A stretch of 52,767 bases of DNA from the NCBI RefSeq assembly GCF_002117935.1, contig NZ_BDJE01000045.1, positions 1-52,767 of the forward strand, given 5' to 3'. Each line of letters opens with the position of its first letter. Within the stretch, counting starts at the first letter, position 1. This DNA comes from Nocardioides sp. PD653-B2 (GTDB lineage Bacteria > Actinomycetota > Actinomycetes > Propionibacteriales > Nocardioidaceae). A model generated the notes under the pieces. The model did no database searches, had not been told where the DNA came from, and worked only from the letters and a program-made list of their open reading frames with translations. Shown in pieces: positions 15,728 through 24,592 of the stretch. A program made the translations under genes and the position numbers.

Positions 15728-17389
15728 TCACGGCAGGTAGTACGTCGGGTTGGGCAGCTTCACGGCCCGGTCGGACGAGCCGCCGATCAGGTCGCTGTAC
15801 TGGTCGCCGAAGTTGGCGACGATGTGCAGTCCCAGCTTGTCCTCGACGTGCTTGCGGGTCGACCCCTTGTAGTCGATCGTCGAGCAGGACGACGTGTTGC
15901 CGTCGAGCCCGCAGTCGACGTACGCCGGCGGGGTGTCGGTGCTGGTCCACTTGGTGAAGTAGAACGCCGACTTGAAGAGCGGGTTGCCGTTCGCGTCGTG
16001 GTAGTACCGCGCCAGGTTGTCGAGCGTCGCGACGCGCTGGGCGTTGTTGCGACCGGTCAGGCCGACGATCTTGCAGCCCGCCTTGGCGGCCGCGTTGACG
16101 ACGCCGGGCATCTTCGAGGTGGCCGGGAAGCGGCCTTCCTGCACCCAGGTGTTCTGGAGGGTCGGGTCGAAGTTGAACTTCATCGCCCCGTCCTCCATGT
16201 CGTAGGTCATCAGGGTCGTGTCGTCGGCGTCGAAGACGACGGCCGGGTGCTGCTTCTTCTTCACGCCCGTGGTGCAGATGTTCGTGAGCCTCTGCTTCCA
16301 CTTCTTCGCGATGGTCGACATCTGGGTGACGTACGGCGAGGCGTCCTTGTTCGCGATGCCGCTGGTGGCGCCGTAGTACGCGCGGATCGCGGCCTTGTCG
16401 TTGTCGATGTTCGGGATCTCGTCACCGGGAGTCGTGAGACCGCTGGAGCCGTCGGCCGCCATGTCGAACTCGGTCGGCAGCGCGAGGTCGGCGTCGCCGG
16501 CCGGAGCGCCCTGGACGTTGGGGCTGGGCAGGTAGTACGTCGGGTTCGGCAGCTTCACGGTGTTCAGCGCGTGCCCGCCCTGGAGGTCGGAGTACTGGTC
16601 GCCGATGTTGAGGACGATCGTCTCGCCGGTCGACTCGATGTAGGCGCGGGTCCCCGCCTTGTACTCGACCGTCGTGCACTTGGCCGGGTCGTCCGCGGGG
16701 TCGACGCTGGTGTGGCAGTCGAGGTAGTCCGGCTTCGGCGAGGTGGCGTCGAACTTCGTGAAGAAGTTGTCGGCGTCGAACTCGTCGTAGCCCACCTTGG
16801 TGAGGTTGTCGAGGGTCGCCTGCTCCTGGCTGGCGCTGCGACCGGTGAGGCCGTAGACGTCGTAGCCGCGGTCCTGGACCTCGTTGACGAAGTCGACCAT
16901 GCCCGGCGTGGCCGGGAACTTGCCGGGGACCACCCAGTCGTCGTTCTGGATCGTGGGGTCGAAGTTGAAGTGCATCGCCCCGTCCTCCATGTCGTAGGTC
17001 CAGAGCGTGGTGTCGTCGGCGTCGAGGACGACGGCCAGGTTCGGTGCGGGTGCGGGGTCGGGCAGCTGGCTCAGGATCGCCTGCTCGAGGCCTTGCATCT
17101 CGGTGATGTAGGGCGAGCTGTTCTTGTCGGCGATGCCGGCACTGGTGGCGTTGTAGTACTTCCGGATGGTCGCCTTCACCGAGTCGATGTTCGGGATGGA
17201 GTCACCCTTCGCCGCCGGGGTGGGCGTGCTGCCGTCCGGGTTGAGCGGCTGCAGCACGAAGTGCGTGTGCGGGGTGAGGGTGGAGTCGTCGACGGTGCGC
17301 GCGTCCGCGGACGCGGCGGATCCGACGAGGAGAGCGATGGCCGAGGTGGCGACGAGCACCCGCACGCCGAGGCGTCCCGAGATTCGCAT
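15728..17389 (-). CDS. Secreted acid phosphatase with two tandem HAD domains
   Basis: The 553-residue protein has an N-terminal Sec signal (LVATSAIALLVGSAASADA) and two homologous halves of the class B/plant acid phosphatase type. Each half carries HAD motif I as DADDTTLWTYD or DADDTTLMTYD, followed by MEDGAMHFNFDPT or MEDGAMKFNFDPT. Motif II is YGLTGR or VGLTGR, and the motif III/IV region is NIGDQYSDL or NFGDQYSDL. Each half ends in KLPNPTYYLP. Both sets of catalytic residues look intact, so both may hydrolyse phosphomonoesters outside the membrane. The duplication is internal. It lies antisense between rimI and tsaD. Confidence 0.88.
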   Translation of the reverse strand: MRISGRLGVRVLVATSAIALLVGSAASADARTVDDSTLTPHTHFVLQPLNPDGSTPTPAAKGDSIPNIDSVKATIRKYYNATSAGIADKNSSPYITEMQGLEQAILSQLPDPAPAPNLAVVLDADDTTLWTYDMEDGAMHFNFDPTIQNDDWVVPGKFPATPGMVDFVNEVQDRGYDVYGLTGRSASQEQATLDNLTKVGYDEFDADNFFTKFDATSPKPDYLDCHTSVDPADDPAKCTTVEYKAGTRAYIESTGETIVLNIGDQYSDLQGGHALNTVKLPNPTYYLPSPNVQGAPAGDADLALPTEFDMAADGSSGLTTPGDEIPNIDNDKAAIRAYYGATSGIANKDASPYVTQMSTIAKKWKQRLTNICTTGVKKKQHPAVVFDADDTTLMTYDMEDGAMKFNFDPTLQNTWVQEGRFPATSKMPGVVNAAAKAGCKIVGLTGRNNAQRVATLDNLARYYHDANGNPLFKSAFYFTKWTSTDTPPAYVDCGLDGNTSSCSTIDYKGSTRKHVEDKLGLHIVANFGDQYSDLIGGSSDRAVKLPNPTYYLP

Positions 17390-17415
17390 GTGTTTCTCCG
17401 AGGGGTGAGTGCGGT

Positions 17416-17434
17416 GGTTGACCGCGTCAACCTA
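17416..17434 (-). promoter_or_regulatory. Palindromic operator at phosphatase promoter
   Basis: GGTTGAC-CGC-GTCAACC (17416-17432) is a perfect 7-base inverted repeat 27 bases upstream of the phosphatase start. On the minus strand it overlaps a -10-like TAGGTT (complement of 17429-17434), so a bound protein would cover the transcription start. It is not the direct-repeat arrangement of a PhoP box. Confidence 0.5.
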
Positions 17435-17513
17435 ACCCCGCGACCCGGTGCTGCGGAAGGCCGTTGCCGGGGGTCACCCCGGCGGCCTACGCGCGGTCGG
17501 CACAATGGCTACC

Positions 17514-18557
<1,044 letters not shown>

Positions 18558-18580
18558 GGCGCGCGGCTCGGCGCTGTCGG

Positions 18581-19711
18581 CTACTCCGAGACGACGAACT
18601 CGGCGATCGTCTCGGGGTTGCGGCCCGGACCCTCCGGCACCACGACCTCGGGGTCGCTGCCGTCGAGGCCGACCCGGACGAGCGACCACCGGCCCGTCTG
18701 CCAGTCGGTCACCCCGACCACCAGGTGCGTCGGATCTGCCCATCCGGCGCGGCTGACCACGACGGTCTCGCCCTCCGGGGCGAAGGTCCCCGCCGGCTGC
18801 AGGTCGAGGTCGAACGTCGTCGCCTCGCCGTACATGTTGTTGTCGCCGGCCAGGCTCAGCAGGTGCTTGCCGTCCGGGGAGAACCGCAGGCCCGGCGTGT
18901 CGCAGCGCTGCGCGACCACCTCGTCGGCCTCCGGGTCGTAGAGGCCGGAGCAGCCGTACTGCTCGTGGTCGACCGTCGGCACGAACGCGACCGACCACAG
19001 GTCGCCGCCGGGGCTGACGTCGATGACCCGGAACGGTTCGCTGGTGGTCAGGTCGGCCACGCCGTCGGCGGTGAGGAGGCCCGTGGTCGTGGTGTGGTCG
19101 CCGACGAGCAGGTGCTGGGGATCGAGCACGGCGTCGATGCCCCCGGAGGCCTGGCCTGGCATCGGGATGCCGGGCAAGGTCGCCGGCTCGGCGACTCCGC
19201 TCGCCAGCACCCGCACGGAGAGGTCCTCGGCGACCCAGGCGACCGCATCGTCCGCGGCACTCATGGTGATGGCGTTGGTCTCCACCGGGTACTGCTCCTC
19301 GAGGGAGCCGTCGGGCCCGTAGACGCGCACGGCGGTCGGGTCCATCATCGCGACCACGATCCGGCCGTCGGTCAGCACGCCCACCTGGGAGACGTCGGCG
19401 TTGTCGACGTCGACCGGCACCGTCTCGCCGTCGGGCAGCGTCAGGGTGCCGTCGTGGAGCACCGAGGACCCGGGCGCGGTCGGCGGCGCCGGCGCCGGTT
19501 CGATGCCGTCGGAGCCGCCCGAGCCTCCGGAGAGGACCGTCGGCACGATGACGGCCAGCGCGACGACCGCCGCGACGGCCGCGGCTCCGCCGCGGCGACG
19601 ACGGCGGATCGCGTCGGCTCGTCCGCGGACGCTCTCGAAGGACAGCGGAGGCGCGAGGACGTCCTCTGCGCGGCGGCTCAGCTCCGTGCTCAGCAGGGTT
19701 TCGTCGTTCAT
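18581..19711 (-). CDS. Membrane-anchored protein paired with ECF sigma factor (possible anti-sigma)
   Basis: The 376-residue protein is coupled to the sigma gene (start codon overlaps the sigma stop by 4 bases). It has about 45 cytoplasmic residues, an Arg-rich stop (RRRRRGG), one membrane helix (about 48-68) and a large external part. The external part has strand-rich repeats such as LTDGRIVVAMMD, FRVIDVSPGGDLWSV and LRFSPDGKHLLSLAG that suggest a TolB/beta-propeller fold. The topology fits an anti-sigma factor or sensor, but the zinc HxxxCxxC motif is absent, so anti-sigma function is inferred from position only. Confidence 0.75.
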   Translation of the reverse strand: MNDETLLSTELSRRAEDVLAPPLSFESVRGRADAIRRRRRGGAAAVAAVVALAVIVPTVLSGGSGGSDGIEPAPAPPTAPGSSVLHDGTLTLPDGETVPVDVDNADVSQVGVLTDGRIVVAMMDPTAVRVYGPDGSLEEQYPVETNAITMSAADDAVAWVAEDLSVRVLASGVAEPATLPGIPMPGQASGGIDAVLDPQHLLVGDHTTTTGLLTADGVADLTTSEPFRVIDVSPGGDLWSVAFVPTVDHEQYGCSGLYDPEADEVVAQRCDTPGLRFSPDGKHLLSLAGDNNMYGEATTFDLDLQPAGTFAPEGETVVVSRAGWADPTHLVVGVTDWQTGRWSLVRVGLDGSDPEVVVPEGPGRNPETIAEFVVSE

Positions 19712-20250
19712 CGCTCCTCCTCCCGGTCGCTCTCGCGATGGCCCTCTCGATGGCTGGGGCTCAGCTCGACCGGTGTGCGCTGTCGCAGGGCGGCCAGCGC
19801 GCGGCTGGTCTGGGACTTCACGGTGCCGACGGAGATGCCGAGGGTGTCGGCGGTCTCGGCCTCGCTCAGCTGCTCGTAGTAGCGCAGCACCACGACGGCG
19901 CGGGCCTTGCGCGGCAGCGTCTGCACGACGTCCCAGACCGCGGCACCGAGTCCCTCGTCGTACCGGTCGTGGACCGGTCTGCCCTCGGGCACCTCGTCGG
20001 TGGCGAACTCGCGCTTCTTCCAGCCGCGGCGCCACAGCGAGTTGTTCTCGTTGACCATGATCCGCCGGACGTAGGAGTCCACGGACCCGCGGTCGTGGAC
20101 CTTGTCCCAGGCCAGGTAGAGCTTGGCGAGCGAGGTCTGCAGCAGGTCCTCGGCCTGGTGCTGGTCGCCGGTCAGCAGGTAGGCGGTCCGCAGCAGCCTG
20201 GCCTGGCGGGCCTGCAGGTACGCCGTGAAGTCGGCGTCCCGGTCCGTCAT
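19708..20250 (-). CDS. ECF-type RNA polymerase sigma factor, SigE family
   Basis: The 180-residue group 4 sigma factor has region 2 in RQARLLRTAYLLTGDQHQAEDLLQ and VDSYVRRIMVNENNSLWRR. Region 4 is in LPRKARAVVVLRYYEQLSEAETADTLGISVGTVKSQTSRALAALR, with the HTH that reads the -35 element. The ATG at 20250 has a GGGGAG ribosome site. Upstream on the same strand, TGCAACC (complement of 20306-20312), 16 bases and CGTC (complement of 20286-20289) form an ECF-style promoter, so it probably activates its own gene. A similar sigma/membrane-protein pair lies at 31561-33347. Confidence 0.92.
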   Translation of the reverse strand: MTDRDADFTAYLQARQARLLRTAYLLTGDQHQAEDLLQTSLAKLYLAWDKVHDRGSVDSYVRRIMVNENNSLWRRGWKKREFATDEVPEGRPVHDRYDEGLGAAVWDVVQTLPRKARAVVVLRYYEQLSEAETADTLGISVGTVKSQTSRALAALRQRTPVELSPSHREGHRESDREEER

Positions 20251-20285
20251 CGTCACTCCCCGCTCGTCCGTCAGCACACGACCAA

Positions 20286-20312
20286 GACGCGACTGTCGTC
20301 GAGATGGTTGCA
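20286..20312 (-). promoter_or_regulatory. ECF-type autoregulatory promoter of sigma operon
   Basis: On the minus strand TGCAACC, a 16-base spacer and CGTC match the general ECF pattern (AAC at -35, CGTC at -10). The predicted start would be about 30 bases before the sigma ATG at 20250, leaving room for the GGGGAG ribosome site. Autoregulation is inferred from family habit. Confidence 0.55.
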
Positions 20313-20407
20313 ATGCCGGTTCATTCTGGGGGTTCTCGCGTGCGTTCGACGTGCGAGTGCCTCGTACGGTTGGCTGGGTCCACCAGATGTACGAGGAGAG
20401 GAACAGC

Positions 20408-21505
20408 ATGCAGCAGGTCAAGGCCGTGGTCGCCCGCGGCAAGGGACAGCCCGTCGAGGTCACCACGATCAACGTGCCCGACCCGGGTCCGGGTGAGGCG
20501 GTCGTCCAGGTGCAGGCCTGCGGGGTCTGCCACACCGACCTGCACTACCGCGAGGGCGGCATCAACGACGACTTCCCGTTCCTGCTGGGCCACGAGGCGG
20601 CGGGCGTGGTCGAGGCCGTCGGGCCGGACGTGACGTCGGTGGCGCCGGGCGACTTCGTGGTCCTGAACTGGCGCGCCGTGTGTGGGAACTGCCGGGCGTG
20701 TGACCGCGGCGAGCCGTGGTACTGCTTCGCGACCCACAACGCGACCCAGAAGATGACGCTCGCCGAGGGGCCGGACGCCGGCACCGAGCTGAGCGCGGCG
20801 CTCGGGATCGGGGCCTTCGCGGAGAAGACCCTGGTCGCGGCCGGCCAGTGCACGAAGGTCGACCCGTCGGCTCGCGCCGCGGCCGTCGGCCTGCTGGGCT
20901 GCGGCGTGATGGCCGGGATCGGCGCGGCGATCAACACCGGCGCGGTCACCCGCGGCAAGTCGGTCGCGGTCATCGGCTGCGGCGGGGTGGGTGTCGCGGC
21001 GATCGCGGGCTCCGCCCTTGCCGGCGCGTCCACGATCATTGCGGTCGACATCGACCCCAAGAAGCTCGAGCAGGCGATGAAGATGGGTGCCACCCACACG
21101 GTCGACTCGTCGAAGGTCGACCCGGTCGAGGCGATCCAGGAGCTCACCGGCGGCTTCGGCGCCGACGTCGTGATCGAGGCGGTCGGACGCCCGGAGACGT
21201 GGAAGCAGGCTTTCTACGCCCGCGACCTCGCCGGCACGGTCGTCCTGGTCGGCGTGCCCACGCCCGACATGAAGCTGCCCGACATCCCGCTGATCGACGT
21301 CTTCGGCCGCGGCGGCTCGCTCAAGTCCAGCTGGTACGGCGACTGCCTGCCGAGCCGCGACTTCCCGATGCTGGTCGACCTCTACCAGCAGGGCCGGCTC
21401 GACCTGGACGCGTTCGTGACCGAGGAGATCGGCATCGGCGACGTCGAGGCGGCGTTCGAGAAGATGCACCACGGCGACGTCCTGCGCTCGGTCGTGATCC
21501 TGTGA
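20408..21505 (+). CDS. mscR: S-(hydroxymethyl)mycothiol dehydrogenase (formaldehyde detoxification)
   Basis: The 365-residue zinc-dependent medium-chain dehydrogenase oxidises the formaldehyde-mycothiol adduct with NAD. It has catalytic zinc ligands in CGVCHTDLHYREGG and GHEAAG, a structural zinc set in CGNCRACDRGEPWYC, and a Rossmann motif VIGCGGVGVAAIAGSALAGA. The segment WYCFATHNATQKMTL fits the mycothiol-dependent enzyme better than simple alcohol dehydrogenases. The ATG at 20408 follows GAGGAGAGG at good spacing; an ATG 21 bases upstream is possible. It overlaps the MBL gene by 4 bases. Confidence 0.9.
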   Translation: MQQVKAVVARGKGQPVEVTTINVPDPGPGEAVVQVQACGVCHTDLHYREGGINDDFPFLLGHEAAGVVEAVGPDVTSVAPGDFVVLNWRAVCGNCRACDRGEPWYCFATHNATQKMTLAEGPDAGTELSAALGIGAFAEKTLVAAGQCTKVDPSARAAAVGLLGCGVMAGIGAAINTGAVTRGKSVAVIGCGGVGVAAIAGSALAGASTIIAVDIDPKKLEQAMKMGATHTVDSSKVDPVEAIQELTGGFGADVVIEAVGRPETWKQAFYARDLAGTVVLVGVPTPDMKLPDIPLIDVFGRGGSLKSSWYGDCLPSRDFPMLVDLYQQGRLDLDAFVTEEIGIGDVEAAFEKMHHGDVLRSVVIL

Positions 21506-22113
21506 GCGTGCGCGTGGACCATGCCGTCTCGTCCGGCACCTTCAGCCTCGACGGGGAGACCTTCGACGTCGACAACAACATCTGGGTCATCGGCGACGAC
21601 ACCGAGTGCGTGGTGATCGACGCCCCGCACAGCGTGTCCGACATCCTCGCCCTGGTGGGGGACCGCAAGGTCAAGGCGATCCTGCTGACCCACGCCCACG
21701 ACGACCACGTGCGGGTCGCGCCGGCGCTGCGGGAGGCAGTCGTCGCGCCGATCATGCTGCACCCGGCCGACCAGCCGCTGTGGGAGCTGACGCACACCGA
21801 CCACCTGTGGGATCTGGACCTGGCCGACGGGCTCGACATCGAGGTCGCCGGGACGACGCTGCGGGTGCTGCACACGCCGGGCCACGCCCCGGGGGCGGTC
21901 TGCTTCTACGCCCCTGCCCTCGGCGCGGTCTTCACCGGCGACACCCTCTTCCAGGGCGGTCCCGGGGCGACCGGGCGGTCGTTCTCCGACGAGGACCTGA
22001 TCAAGGCCTCGATCCGGGCACGGCTGTTCGAGCTGCCCGACGACACCGTCGTCCACACCGGGCACGGCGACGACACCACGATCGGTGCCGAGAAGGCGGC
22101 ACTCGGAGCCTGA
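21502..22113 (+). CDS. MBL-fold hydrolase coupled to mycothiol dehydrogenase
   Basis: The 203-residue metallo-beta-lactamase-fold protein carries the zinc motif THAHDDH near residue 60, then HTPGHAPGAVCF, FTGDTLFQGGPGATGRS and HTGHGDDTTIGAE. This set resembles glyoxalase II-type thioester hydrolases. The GTG start overlaps the mscR stop (GTGA), so the two proteins are made together. A likely job is cleavage of S-formylmycothiol formed by MscR. That is inferred from pairing, and the substrate is not visible in the sequence. Confidence 0.87.
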   Translation: MSVRVDHAVSSGTFSLDGETFDVDNNIWVIGDDTECVVIDAPHSVSDILALVGDRKVKAILLTHAHDDHVRVAPALREAVVAPIMLHPADQPLWELTHTDHLWDLDLADGLDIEVAGTTLRVLHTPGHAPGAVCFYAPALGAVFTGDTLFQGGPGATGRSFSDEDLIKASIRARLFELPDDTVVHTGHGDDTTIGAEKAALGA

Positions 22114-22144
22114 GAGCGGCGTTCGAACGGAGGTCCCGCCGACG

Positions 22145-22182
22145 AGGACCGAAAGTCCCCCCGACCGGGGGACTCCGGCACT
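22145..22182 (+). promoter_or_regulatory. Possible pair of DosR/DevR-like boxes
   Basis: AGGACCGAAAGTCCC (22145-22159) and GGGACTCCGGCACT (22169-22182, same family, weaker) flank a GTCCCCC/GGGGGAC inverted repeat 80-117 bases before the membrane-protein gene at 22262. They resemble the GGGACTTTCGGYCCT-type palindromes recognised by DosR/DevR-like regulators in actinobacteria. The repeat could equally be a transcription terminator for the MBL gene. Confidence 0.35.
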
Positions 22183-22261
22183 GATCGACCGGAGCGCCAG
22201 CAAATAGCGTCGGTGACATCAAGAGACGGCGGAACGATCCGCCCCGAACTAGGAGTCACCG

Positions 22262-22858
22262 ATGCGTTCTGCATTCGACAAGTTGATCTCGTGGACGGGC
22301 CTGGCTCTGGCCGCCGTCCTGCTCATGGCGGGCGGCCTGCTCACGTGGGCCAACGTCTTCATCGACAACCAGGTGCACGACCAGCTGACGATGCAGGGCA
22401 TCACGATGCCCGAAGGCGACGCTCTCACGGGTCTCCCCGAGGCCGACGCCAACGCCCTCAAGCCGTACGGCGGCAGCGTGCTCGACACCGGCTCCGAGGC
22501 CAAGGCGTTCGCCGACCACTACATCCTCGTGCACATGAACGAGGCCAGCGGCGACCGCACCTACGAAGACGTCAGCGGCGAGTACATCGCCATGACCGGC
22601 GAGCAGAAGGCGTCCGAAGAGGGTCAGGCGCTCGGCGGCCTGCGCCAGACGCTGTTCATGGGCAACACCCTCCGCGGTCTGCTCCTCTACGGCTACGCGT
22701 TCGCCACGATGGGCACCATCGCCGGCATCGCAGCCATCGGGTCCTTCGTCGGAGCGGCCATCCTCCTGGTCCTGTTCGGCTTGGGCATCTGGCACGCTCG
22801 CCGGGTCGCCGGCAGCGCCGAGGCCACCGCCAGCAAGCCGGTCCACCAGATGGCCTGA
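22262..22858 (+). CDS. Membrane protein of unknown function
   Basis: The 198-residue protein has an N-terminal membrane helix (about residues 10-32, WTGLALAAVLLMAGGLLTWA) and a polar external domain of about 110 residues. One or two C-terminal helices (about 135-180, including GTIAGIAAIGSFVGAAILLVLFG) precede a short polar tail. A strong AGGAG ribosome site precedes the ATG at 22262. Similar aromatic-poor, Ala/Gly-rich proteins occur in actinobacteria, but I do not recognise a named family. A stress-type box may lie upstream. Confidence 0.75.
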   Translation: MRSAFDKLISWTGLALAAVLLMAGGLLTWANVFIDNQVHDQLTMQGITMPEGDALTGLPEADANALKPYGGSVLDTGSEAKAFADHYILVHMNEASGDRTYEDVSGEYIAMTGEQKASEEGQALGGLRQTLFMGNTLRGLLLYGYAFATMGTIAGIAAIGSFVGAAILLVLFGLGIWHARRVAGSAEATASKPVHQMA

Positions 22859-22875
22859 TCACCACCACCCCGCTT

Positions 22876-22905
22876 CTCCCGGGCGTCCGCAAGGGCTCCC
22901 GGGAG
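22876..22905. terminator. Bidirectional terminator between converging genes
   Basis: CTCCCGGG (22876-22883) pairs with CCCGGGAG (22898-22905) over a 14-base loop, in the 61-base gap between the membrane-protein gene and the converging methyltransferase gene. Only a short T tract follows on the plus strand. Confidence 0.5.
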
Positions 22906-22919
22906 TTGTGCGTTCCGGC

Positions 22920-24095
22920 TCAGAACGGCCGGACCAGCAGGACCGTGCCCCGGCCCGCGACCCGGGTCAGCACGATCGTGGCCTCGTCGTCACCGACCAG
23001 GGCGAGCCGCTTGCGCAGCTCCTCGGGCACGATGTCCACGCCGCGCTTCTTGATCGTGAGGCTGCCGATGCCGCGCTCGCGGAGCGCGGCCCGCAGCGCC
23101 TTCTCGCGGTACGGCAGCTCGTCGAGCACCTGGTAGCCGCGGGCGAACGGCGTGCGGAACGACTCGTCGGAGGTCACGTAGGCGATGTGCTCGTCGACCA
23201 GGCCGCCGCCGACACCGGCCGCGACCGCGGTCACCAGTCCGGCGCGGATCACGGCGCCGTCCGGCTCGTAGAGGAAGCCACCGACCGGCCGGACCTCGAC
23301 TCCCCGCTCCCCGAGCGGTGGAGCGTCGTCGTCGGTGAGCGTCGCGAGCCCGCCGTCGCCGATGACGGTCGCGCGCCGCGCGGTCGTGGCCAGCCGGCCC
23401 GACCAGAGCGCGGCCTCCTTCACCTCGCCGTGGTCGCTGACCCACTCGGCCTCCACGCCGTCGGGGACCAGTCCGTGGGGGATGCCGGGCGCGACCTTCA
23501 CGCAGGAGTCACGGGTCAGCAGCCGCTCGACGAACGGCCACGGCGGGGTCCAGTCGTCCACGTCGAAGGAACGGCCGCGTCCGGTCCGGCGGGCCGGGTC
23601 GGCGAAGGCGACGTCGAACCCCGACGGGTCGACCGTCGTCGCGTCGGCGACGCTGACGGCGCCGGGCAGGTCGAGTGCGGCCAGGTTGGCCGCCGCGACC
23701 GCGACCCGGACCGGGTCCAGGTCGACGCCGGCGCAGGTCAGGCCGGCGCGGGCCCCGGCGAGTAGGTCGCCGCCGATCCCACAACCGAGGTCGATGAGGG
23801 TGCTCGCCGAGGAGGCCACCAGGCGGGCGGCCCGGTGCTCGGCGACGCGGAGCCGGGTGGCCTGCTCCAGGCCGTCCGGGGTGAAGTACATCCGCTCGGC
23901 GTACTCACCGAACTTGGCGACCGCCTTGCGGCGCAACGTGGCCTGGGTGAGCGCGGCGGCGACCTGCTCGGCGTCCGCCGTACGGCGCAGCGCGGTCTGC
24001 GCGCGCAGCGGGTCGTCGCCGGCCACGTCCATCGCTCGGGCCAGCAGCCGCTGGCCGTCGTCGGTGAGCAGCCATCGGAACGCGTCGAGATCCAC
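22920..24095 (-). CDS. Class I SAM-dependent methyltransferase with C-terminal THUMP-like domain
   Basis: The 391-residue cytosolic protein has an N-terminal helical part, then a Rossmann methyltransferase core with STLIDLGCGIGGDLLAGARAG (SAM motif I), GVDLDPVRVAVAAANLAAL (motif II) and DVAFADPARRTGRGR (motif IV, Asp-Pro-Ala-Arg). The C-terminal quarter (LRAALRERGIGSLTIKKRGVDIVPEELRKRL) matches the THUMP-like domain found in this actinobacterial family. An RNA substrate is likely but unproven. GTG 24095 lies 6 bases after CAGGAT (complement of 24102-24107), so a leaderless mRNA is likely. It diverges from groES. Confidence 0.85.
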   Translation of the reverse strand: MDLDAFRWLLTDDGQRLLARAMDVAGDDPLRAQTALRRTADAEQVAAALTQATLRRKAVAKFGEYAERMYFTPDGLEQATRLRVAEHRAARLVASSASTLIDLGCGIGGDLLAGARAGLTCAGVDLDPVRVAVAAANLAALDLPGAVSVADATTVDPSGFDVAFADPARRTGRGRSFDVDDWTPPWPFVERLLTRDSCVKVAPGIPHGLVPDGVEAEWVSDHGEVKEAALWSGRLATTARRATVIGDGGLATLTDDDAPPLGERGVEVRPVGGFLYEPDGAVIRAGLVTAVAAGVGGGLVDEHIAYVTSDESFRTPFARGYQVLDELPYREKALRAALRERGIGSLTIKKRGVDIVPEELRKRLALVGDDEATIVLTRVAGRGTVLLVRPF

Positions 24096-24123
24096 CCGCT
24101 GATCCTGTCAGTCGACCCCGTCC

Positions 24124-24150
24124 CTGGCACTCCATTGGCCAGAGTGCTAA
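24124..24150 (+). promoter_or_regulatory. CIRCE operator 1 (HrcA site) for groES-groEL
   Basis: CTGGCACTC, a 9-base spacer and GAGTGCTAA match the CIRCE consensus (TTAGCACTC-N9-GAGTGCTAA) at all but two positions. It lies about 145 bases before groES. HrcA is expected to bind here and repress the operon until heat or folding stress. Confidence 0.88.
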
Positions 24151-24158
24151 CGTCAGTT

Positions 24159-24185
24159 CTGGCACTCTCCTCGGGAGTGTGCCAG
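24159..24185 (+). promoter_or_regulatory. CIRCE operator 2 (slightly degenerate)
   Basis: CTGGCACTC, 9 bases and GTGTGCCAG form a second CIRCE-like inverted repeat with 8 of 9 arm positions complementary. It begins 35 bases after the start of the first CIRCE. Confidence 0.72.
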
Positions 24186-24292
24186 CGCTTGCTCTCCCCG
24201 GTTCGACCCCCGCGACGGCGTTCCGGACGACGGCAGGCACCAGACGTGCAACACCCACCGCATCGAAGTGCCAGAAAGTGGAGGTCGACATC

Positions 24293-24586
24293 GTGTCGGT
24301 CAACATCAAGCCCCTCGAGGACCGCATCGTCGTGAAGCCCCTCGAGGCTGAGCAGACCACGGCTTCCGGCCTGGTCATCCCGGACACCGCCAAGGAGAAG
24401 CCCCAGGAGGGCGAGGTCGTGGCGACCGGTCCGGGACGTATCGACGACAACGGCAACCGGGTCCCGCTCGACGTCGCCGTCGGCGACAAGGTCATCTACA
24501 GCAAGTACGGCGGCACCGAGGTCAAGTACGGCGGCGAGGAGTACCTCATCCTCTCCGCTCGCGACGTCCTCGCCGTCGTTTCCTGA
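24293..24586 (+). CDS. groES: Co-chaperonin GroES (Hsp10)
   Basis: The 97-residue cap protein forms a heptamer that closes the GroEL folding chamber. It has the typical start SVNIKPLEDRIVVKPLEAEQTTASGLVIPDTAKEKPQEGEV, with the mobile loop at about residues 17-35, and the C-terminal YGGTEVKYGGEEYLILSARDVLAV. The GTG at 24293 is chosen because it gives the standard N-terminus and is preceded by GTGGAGG. It lies downstream of two CIRCE elements, so it is controlled by HrcA. An 80-base gap with a long hairpin separates it from groEL. Confidence 0.97.
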   Translation: MSVNIKPLEDRIVVKPLEAEQTTASGLVIPDTAKEKPQEGEVVATGPGRIDDNGNRVPLDVAVGDKVIYSKYGGTEVKYGGEEYLILSARDVLAVVS

Positions 24587-24592
24587 TCTCAC

